Shown: positions 4,375 to 8,342 of the stretch, piece by piece | Layout: each line of letters begins with the position of its first letter | Numbering within the stretch: position 1 is the first letter of the stretch | NCBI GenBank assembly: GCA_045541375.1 | Contig: JAZQJB010000084.1 | Location: forward strand, 1-8,342 | DNA: 8,342 bases | From: CAG-390 sp045541375 | GTDB lineage: Bacteria > Bacillota > Clostridia > Oscillospirales > CAG-272 | Reading direction: 5' to 3' | Notes under the pieces: generated by a model | Database searches by the model: none | The model's input: the letters and a program-made list of their open reading frames with translations, nothing else | What the model was told of the DNA's origin: nothing | Position numbers and translations under genes: made by a program

Positions 4375-6432
4375 TTAGTTTTCTCTTCTCTTTGCAACGG
4401 TTGCAACTCCGATGATGGAGATGATAGCAACAACTGCGAAGATGAGAGCGGAGTCGCCGGTGGGAACGGGATCAGCGGGCGTCTCGGGAAGCTTGTTTGC
4501 AAAGCCTGCGTCGGTCTTGAGAACCGAGTTGTCACCGGTGGAGATAAGGGTGGGAGCGAAGGTGCCGTCGATGGTCATGAAGACAACTTCCTTGCCCGCG
4601 GTCTGGTTGAGTGCGTAAACGTACTCGCCGCTGGTGAAGATGCCGGAATCGGCGGTCTTGGTCTCGTATGCCTTATCGTTGATAGCGGTAACGTTGCCCG
4701 CATCATCGGTGGTTGCCTCGTAGGTGAGCTGGTATGCAGCGCCTGCGGGAAGAGCATTGCCGGTCATGTTCTCAGCCTTGAACTCATGGGTGTTGTTTCT
4801 GCCGAGAGCGGCGTAGATGCCGGATTCGGAGGTAAGGGTACCGAGAGCGGTGTTGTCCTTAACGATTGCGAGAGTGGAGTTTACGTAGCCGAGGAAGTAG
4901 CCTGCGGTTGCGCCAACGCCGCCAACGTTCTGAGCGATAACGTTACCTGCGCTGATGCAGTTGGTGATTGCGGGATAAGCTTCTTCTTCTGTGCCGTAGC
5001 CGTAGCCCATGATACCGCCTGCGCAGTTTCTGGAGAAGTTGCCTTCTTCTGCGAGGGTGGCCTTGAGTGTAACTGTGCCGAGGTTGATGCAGTAGTTAAC
5101 GAGAGAGATACCGCGAGCGTTGCTGGTACCGGTAGAACCAACGATACCGCCTGCTCTGGTGTCAGCGGTTACGTCTGCATGGTTGATGCAGTATTCGATG
5201 ATGTTGGAGTAGTCGCCGTTAGCAGCGGAGACGGAAGCAGTCTTGGTGCCCCAGCCGTATCCGCAGATACCGCCTGCATACTGACCGTTAACGGTGGTGA
5301 CCTTACCGAAGTTCTCGCAGAAGGAGAGCTTCATGACAGCCTGAGTGGTGTGGCCCATGATACCGCCGGAGTCGTGGGTACCGTTGATCTCACCGTAGTT
5401 TACACACTTGGTCATAGAGAAGTTGAGATTCTTCTGTACGCAAGCTGCGATACCTGCAGCATAGTTGCCGTTGCCGCCTGCGGTGACGTTACCGTAGTTT
5501 GCACAGTTTGTAAAGGTTACGTAGTAGCCATTTTTGCCGTCAGCGTCATTGCAGTTGATGTTACCTGCAAGGCCGCCTGCCTTACCGACGGTGGGAGCGA
5601 TCTCGCCCTTGTTTACACAGTTTTCAAACACATACGAGCCCTTGCTTGCATATGCAATAACGCCGCCTGCCTGGTCCTTACCGGAGGATACCTTTGCGGT
5701 GTTTTCACAGCCGATGAAGGTATTGAGCACGAGGTCGGAACGGCAAAGGATACCTGCACAGTAAGTGCTGTCAGCGGATTCCTTGATCTCGCCGTTGTTT
5801 ACGCAGTTCTCGAAGGTGGTAGAAGTGCCTTTCTTAGCATAGCCGAGGATACCGCCGACCTGGTTGAGACCTGTGAGACTACCGTTGTTTACACAGTTGA
5901 TAAACTGGACAGATCCTGCCTCGTTTTCAAATTTACCGAGGATACCGCCTGCGCAGTCATCGCTTGCAAGGCTACCGATAGCGGAGATGGCAGCGTTGTT
6001 TACGATGTTCTCGAATACGACCTCTGTGCCGCAGGTGCTGATGCAAGCGATGGCGCCGCGCGCACCGTTTTCAGCGAGAGCGGGAAGCTCTGCATCTTTT
6101 GCAAGGGAGGTAACGGAACCGTTGATAGTGAGATTCTTGATCTTACCGCCGAAGTCAACGAACATAGGAACGCTGATGGTAACGGTCTTGCCGTTGCCGT
6201 CGATGGTACCGGTAAATGCGGTAGCATAGGGCTCGGCGATGGTGATGTCGTTTGCAAGGTAGTAAGTACCTGCGGGATCCATTGCTGCGAATTCAGCAGC
6301 GGAGGTGATTGCTGTTCCTTCGGGAGCCGAGGGAGCAGGAGCGATGAGGAGAACATCCTCGGCGTAAACCGAGATCATGCTCATCGAAAGGATCATAGCG
6401 ATAGCCATGATGATAGAAAGTGTCTTTTTCAT
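4375..6432 (-). CDS. Secreted GLUG-repeat (beta-helix) surface protein with PTGD-type C-terminal anchor
   Basis: A 685-aa exported protein of unknown specific role, probably a cell-surface adhesin or matrix-type protein. The signal peptide is MKKTLSIIMAIAMILSMSMI plus SVYA, with predicted cleavage after residue 24. A short globular entry containing IDGNGKTVTIS (77-87) leads into about ten repeats of roughly 29-44 residues, each of the form x-NC-x-N-x-G ... (A/V/S)GGI-x-G, the GLUG type expected to stack as a beta-helix. Repeat cysteines are at about 180, 210, 242, 272, 310, 343, 372, 415, 448 and 492. The C-terminus has a Pro-rich linker, PTGD (657-660), a membrane helix (661-679) and KRREN, matching the layout of cell-wall sorting signals but not classical LPxTG; KLPETP at 647-652 is a near miss. 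A GTG at 6450 could extend it by 6 codons, but the AAAGGA ribosome site lies inside that extension, 7-8 bases before ATG 6432, so 6432 is the start. It has its own promoter and terminator and is paralogous to the gene upstream. Confidence 0.88.
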   Translation of the reverse strand: MKKTLSIIMAIAMILSMSMISVYAEDVLLIAPAPSAPEGTAITSAAEFAAMDPAGTYYLANDITIAEPYATAFTGTIDGNGKTVTISVPMFVDFGGKIKNLTINGSVTSLAKDAELPALAENGARGAIACISTCGTEVVFENIVNNAAISAIGSLASDDCAGGILGKFENEAGSVQFINCVNNGSLTGLNQVGGILGYAKKGTSTTFENCVNNGEIKESADSTYCAGILCRSDLVLNTFIGCENTAKVSSGKDQAGGVIAYASKGSYVFENCVNKGEIAPTVGKAGGLAGNINCNDADGKNGYYVTFTNCANYGNVTAGGNGNYAAGIAACVQKNLNFSMTKCVNYGEINGTHDSGGIMGHTTQAVMKLSFCENFGKVTTVNGQYAGGICGYGWGTKTASVSAANGDYSNIIEYCINHADVTADTRAGGIVGSTGTSNARGISLVNYCINLGTVTLKATLAEEGNFSRNCAGGIMGYGYGTEEEAYPAITNCISAGNVIAQNVGGVGATAGYFLGYVNSTLAIVKDNTALGTLTSESGIYAALGRNNTHEFKAENMTGNALPAGAAYQLTYEATTDDAGNVTAINDKAYETKTADSGIFTSGEYVYALNQTAGKEVVFMTIDGTFAPTLISTGDNSVLKTDAGFANKLPETPADPVPTGDSALIFAVVAIISIIGVATVAKRREN

Positions 6433-6468
6433 AGTGATTTCCTTTCTCACATAATAAAATGGTAATTA

Positions 6469-6497
6469 ATTTTAACATACAATAATCTGAAAGTCAA
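6469..6497 (-). promoter_or_regulatory. Sigma-A promoter, extended -10 type, for the 685-aa surface protein
   Basis: On the minus strand TTGACT (6497-6492), a 17-base spacer and TAAAAT (6474-6469) match the consensus in five of six positions each. TGT directly precedes the -10 box, giving an extended -10. Expected start is near 6462, with a leader of about 30 bases carrying the AAAGGA ribosome site. Confidence 0.85.
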
Positions 6498-6517
6498 GCA
6501 AATTGTGCGAAATATCA

Positions 6518-6543
6518 AAATGCCGAAGGCTGATTCAGCATTT
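6518..6543 (-). other. Second, weaker hairpin behind the terminator, upstream of the surface protein promoter
   Basis: On the minus strand AAATGCTGA (6543-6535) can pair with TCGGCATTT (6526-6518) as nine pairs including one G-U, around an 8-base loop, followed by a broken T-rich stretch. An overlapping 11-base palindrome, GCTGATTCAGC (6529-6539), competes with this fold. It could be a back-up terminator behind 6587-6620 or an upstream regulatory site for the promoter at 6497. Support is limited to the pairing. Confidence 0.4.
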
Positions 6544-6586
6544 GTGACAATTTGAGGCTATGCTTTTTGTGCAATATTGCCACACG

Positions 6587-6620
6587 AAAAAACACCCGCA
6601 AGAGAAGCCTCTTGCGGGTG
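6587..6620 (-). terminator. Rho-independent terminator after the upstream GLUG-repeat gene
   Basis: CACCCGCAAGAG (6593-6604) and CTCTTGCGGGTG (6609-6620) form a perfect 12-bp GC-rich stem with a 4-base loop. It is immediately followed on the minus strand by six T (6592-6587). It sits 32 bases beyond the stop of the gene ending at 6653, so the two paralogous surface genes are separate transcription units. Confidence 0.95.
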
Positions 6621-6652
6621 GTCGATATGTTATTTAATTACGAAAATGGTAA

Positions 6653-8342
6653 TCAGTTTTCCTTTTTCTTTGCGATCATTGCAACGCCCACGGTGAGGAT
6701 TGCAACGATTGCGCCGCCGGAGATCACTGCGCCGCATCCGCTCTTTTCGGGAGCAGGCTCGGTCTGGGGAGCTTCGGTAACCTGAGGAGCGGGAGTTTCA
6801 ACTGCCTCGGTAGTGGGCTCGGTAGCGGGCTCGGTTACAGGTTCAGTTTCGGGCTCGGTAGCGGGCTCGGTTACGGGTTCAGTTTCGGGCTCGGTTTCGG
6901 GAATGACGACCTCGGGAGCCTCAGCCTTGAGAACAACGATCTGGGGCTTGAAGGTGCCATCGAGAGTCTGGGTCATTGCATCGGAGGTCGCGCCGGTGAT
7001 CGATTTGTATGCTGCGTTGAAATCAGCGATCGCCTTACCGTTGATGAGTGCGGTCTCGTCGGTGATGCCGCAGTCAAAGGTCTTTTCGGAGTCAACGCCG
7101 TTTTCGTATGCGAGCTTGTGGATATTTGTTGCAAGAAGGTTGTTGCCAACGGTTGCTTCGGTATAAGTACCCTTATTGTTCCAACCGAGAGCGTATGTTC
7201 TGCCGGAGGGAGCGTAGATAGAGCCGGTTGCGCTGTTTCTTGCCATCATTGCATTGTTGGAGCTGATGTAGCCAAGGAAGTAAGCTGCGATACCAAGCTC
7301 GGGGTTGAGAGCCTCAATATTACCGGTGGTGATACAGTCGGTTACGTAAGCATATTCCTTATCGCCGGAGCCGTAGCCGTAACCCTGGATACCGCCTGCT
7401 GCGTTTGCTGCTGCGGAGGTACCGAGACCGTTATTTGTGATGTTACCGGTGTTGATGCAGTAACGGGTGTGGGAGAGGCCGTATGCGCCGTCCGCGCCGG
7501 TAGAACCAAGGATACCGCCGGTTCTGCATGAACCGGTTATTGTGCCGGTGTTGATGCAGAATTCAACCTGGTTTGCGTACTTGCCGTCGATAGCAGCGAA
7601 TTTGTCGCTCTTGGTGCCCTGAGCGTATCCTACAAGACCGCCTGCATAGGGGGTTCCGCCGTCAACAACAAGGTTGGAGATGGAGCCGTTATTCTGGCAG
7701 ACACGCATAATAAGGGAGGTGTTGGTGGTGTGACCGATGATACCGCCGGTGTTGCCCGCGCCCTTGATCTCACCGTTGTTGATGCATCCGGAGAAGTTAG
7801 CGTCTACAACGTAGTAAACTCTTCCGACCATACCGCCGGTGTAGGTGCTCAGACCCTCAACGTTACCGTTGTTGGTGCAGTTGATAACGGATGCGGTCTG
7901 TGCGCCGGAATATTCGGAGTCGTTGACGTAAAGGATACCTGTGATACCGCCGGTGCAGTGGAAGCCCTTGACATTACCATTGTTTACACATTCGATGATC
8001 TCGATGGAAGCGCTGGTTCCGACAGACTTGTTATCAAGTGCGCCGAGGATACCGCCGGTGTATGCGTTACCGAGAAGACCTGCGTAAGTAGCGGTGTCCT
8101 GGGTGGTAAAGCCGGTTACGTTTGCATTGTTGACGATGTTGTAGAGAACAACTTTTCCGTCGCCGGAAGCCATACAAGCGAAAGCGCCGCGTGCCCAATA
8201 GCCATTGTCCTTTGCGTGATCGGCAACGATCTCGCCCTTGAGGGTGAGGTTCATTGCGGTTCCGCAGAACTCAAGGAACATGGGCTCGGAAACGGTTACG
8301 GTCTTGCCGTTACCGTCGAAAACGAAGTCGGATCGTAGCCAT
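6653..8342 (-). CDS. Secreted GLUG-repeat (beta-helix) surface protein with Thr-Glu-Pro stalk and KSGCG-type anchor, 5' end outside the window
   Basis: The reading frame is open to the right edge (562 codons visible); start and signal peptide are missing. FDGNGKTVTVSEPMFLEF near the edge aligns with IDGNGKTVTISVPMFVDF of the downstream protein, so little of the mature protein is lost. Numbering from the Met at 8281, GLUG-type repeats run from about 60 to 350, with repeat cysteines near 98, 135, 166, 195, 242, 275 and 316. The GYGYG, FLGYI and DGTFKPQIV segments also match the neighbour, proving common descent. Residues 462-491 are a Thr-Glu-Pro stalk (TEPETEPVTEPATEP type), expected to be extended and perhaps to span the cell wall. 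The tail KSGCG (513-517), a helix (about 518-537) and KKKEN differ from the neighbour's PTGD anchor. KSGCG-helix-Lys tails recur on clostridial surface proteins; how they are processed is, to my knowledge, not settled. It has its own terminator downstream. Ligand and function are unknown. Confidence 0.85.
   Translation of the reverse strand, partial: WLRSDFVFDGNGKTVTVSEPMFLEFCGTAMNLTLKGEIVADHAKDNGYWARGAFACMASGDGKVVLYNIVNNANVTGFTTQDTATYAGLLGNAYTGGILGALDNKSVGTSASIEIIECVNNGNVKGFHCTGGITGILYVNDSEYSGAQTASVINCTNNGNVEGLSTYTGGMVGRVYYVVDANFSGCINNGEIKGAGNTGGIIGHTTNTSLIMRVCQNNGSISNLVVDGGTPYAGGLVGYAQGTKSDKFAAIDGKYANQVEFCINTGTITGSCRTGGILGSTGADGAYGLSHTRYCINTGNITNNGLGTSAAANAAGGIQGYGYGSGDKEYAYVTDCITTGNIEALNPELGIAAYFLGYISSNNAMMARNSATGSIYAPSGRTYALGWNNKGTYTEATVGNNLLATNIHKLAYENGVDSEKTFDCGITDETALINGKAIADFNAAYKSITGATSDAMTQTLDGTFKPQIVVLKAEAPEVVIPETEPETEPVTEPATEPETEPVTEPATEPTTEAVETPAPQVTEAPQTEPAPEKSGCGAVISGGAIVAILTVGVAMIAKKKEN
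6815..6895 (-). repeat. 36-bp tandem repeat encoding the Thr-Glu-Pro stalk
   Basis: Two adjacent 36-base units (6815-6850 and 6851-6886) differ at one base (6839 against 6875), with a partial third copy after them. Each encodes twelve stalk residues of the ETEPVTEPATEP type and itself consists of 6- to 12-base subrepeats. Near-identity at DNA level suggests recent slippage duplication in frame, so stalk length is likely to vary between strains. Confidence 0.85.

Noticed and set aside
5620..5640. Mobile element or phage signals anywhere in the window.
   Set aside because: No transposase, integrase, terminal inverted repeats or tRNA-adjacent attachment site was found on either strand.
4333..6465. 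A very long open frame (710 codons) on the plus strand, antisense to the 685-aa surface protein.
   Set aside because: It mirrors the repeats of the real gene, has an odd Cys/Val/Asp/Gly composition with no recognisable domain, and runs through the terminator palindrome. The minus-strand frame has signal peptide, repeats, anchor, promoter and ribosome site.
6571..6580. Perfect palindrome GCAATATTGC, possible operator.
   Set aside because: Ten bases in an AT-rich spacer can arise by chance, it lies well upstream of the promoter, and no second copy is seen.
6456..6653. Direct repeat AAAATGGTAAT at 6456-6466 and 6643-6653, possible duplication or insertion scar.
   Set aside because: Eleven AT-rich bases, one copy spanning a stop codon and the other in a leader; no inverted ends or transposase between them.
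8312..8342. Possible frameshift at the right edge: another frame reads GYDPTSF, which resembles the expected lead-in to DGNGKT better than the in-frame WLRSDFVF.
   Set aside because: Only about ten codons are visible and the match is too short to call; the frame used stays open to the edge. The continuing sequence would decide it.

Overview
The window looks like chromosomal DNA of an anaerobic, Gram-positive gut- or rumen-type bacterium of the Clostridia. Supporting signs are consensus sigma-A promoters in AT-rich spacers, strong GGAGG/AAGGAG ribosome sites, short U-tailed hairpin terminators, oxygen-sensitive Fe-S enzymes, and secreted GLUG-repeat proteins with a C-terminal anchor (short motif, membrane helix, basic tail). 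Base composition in genes is roughly balanced. Taxonomy below Clostridia cannot be read from this sequence. Every supported gene lies on the minus strand, so transcription runs from high to low coordinates.

Layout in transcription order. (1) 8342-6653: 3' part of a secreted beta-helix (GLUG-repeat) surface protein with a Thr-Glu-Pro stalk and a KSGCG-type C-terminal anchor, ended by a strong terminator (6620-6587). (2) 6497-4375: a promoter, then a complete paralogous surface protein (685 aa) with a signal peptide, about ten GLUG-type repeats and a PTGD-type anchor, ended by a 16-bp palindromic terminator (4367-4332). (3) 4310-2183: a perfect TTGACA-17-TATAAT promoter, then a 688-aa FMN/[4Fe-4S]/FAD ene-reductase of the 2,4-dienoyl-CoA reductase/enoate reductase type. 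(4) 2182-2030: a 153-base intercistronic space holding an array of small hairpins with an exact 20-base period. (5) 2029-303: large and small subunits of an aconitase X (AcnX) dehydratase, overlapping by ATGA. (6) 288-246: a hairpin with a U-tract, directly followed by the ribosome site of (7) 233-1, the 5' part of a cation diffusion facilitator transporter, cut by the window edge.

Functionally, the reductase and the AcnX subunits form a plausible metabolic unit. A Fe-S hydro-lyase removes water from a hydroxy acid, and an enoate-type reductase could saturate the resulting double bond. The substrate is unknown; cis-3-hydroxy-L-proline is the best-known substrate of bacterial AcnX. The two GLUG proteins are a diverged tandem duplication that probably decorates the cell surface.

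The most unusual structure is the hairpin array between the reductase and AcnX. Three successive units share an invariant 7-base linker while their 5-bp stems differ completely yet each stays perfectly paired. The array is flanked by a longer hairpin on one side and, on the other, by a perfect 12-bp palindrome whose loop contains the reductase stop codon.
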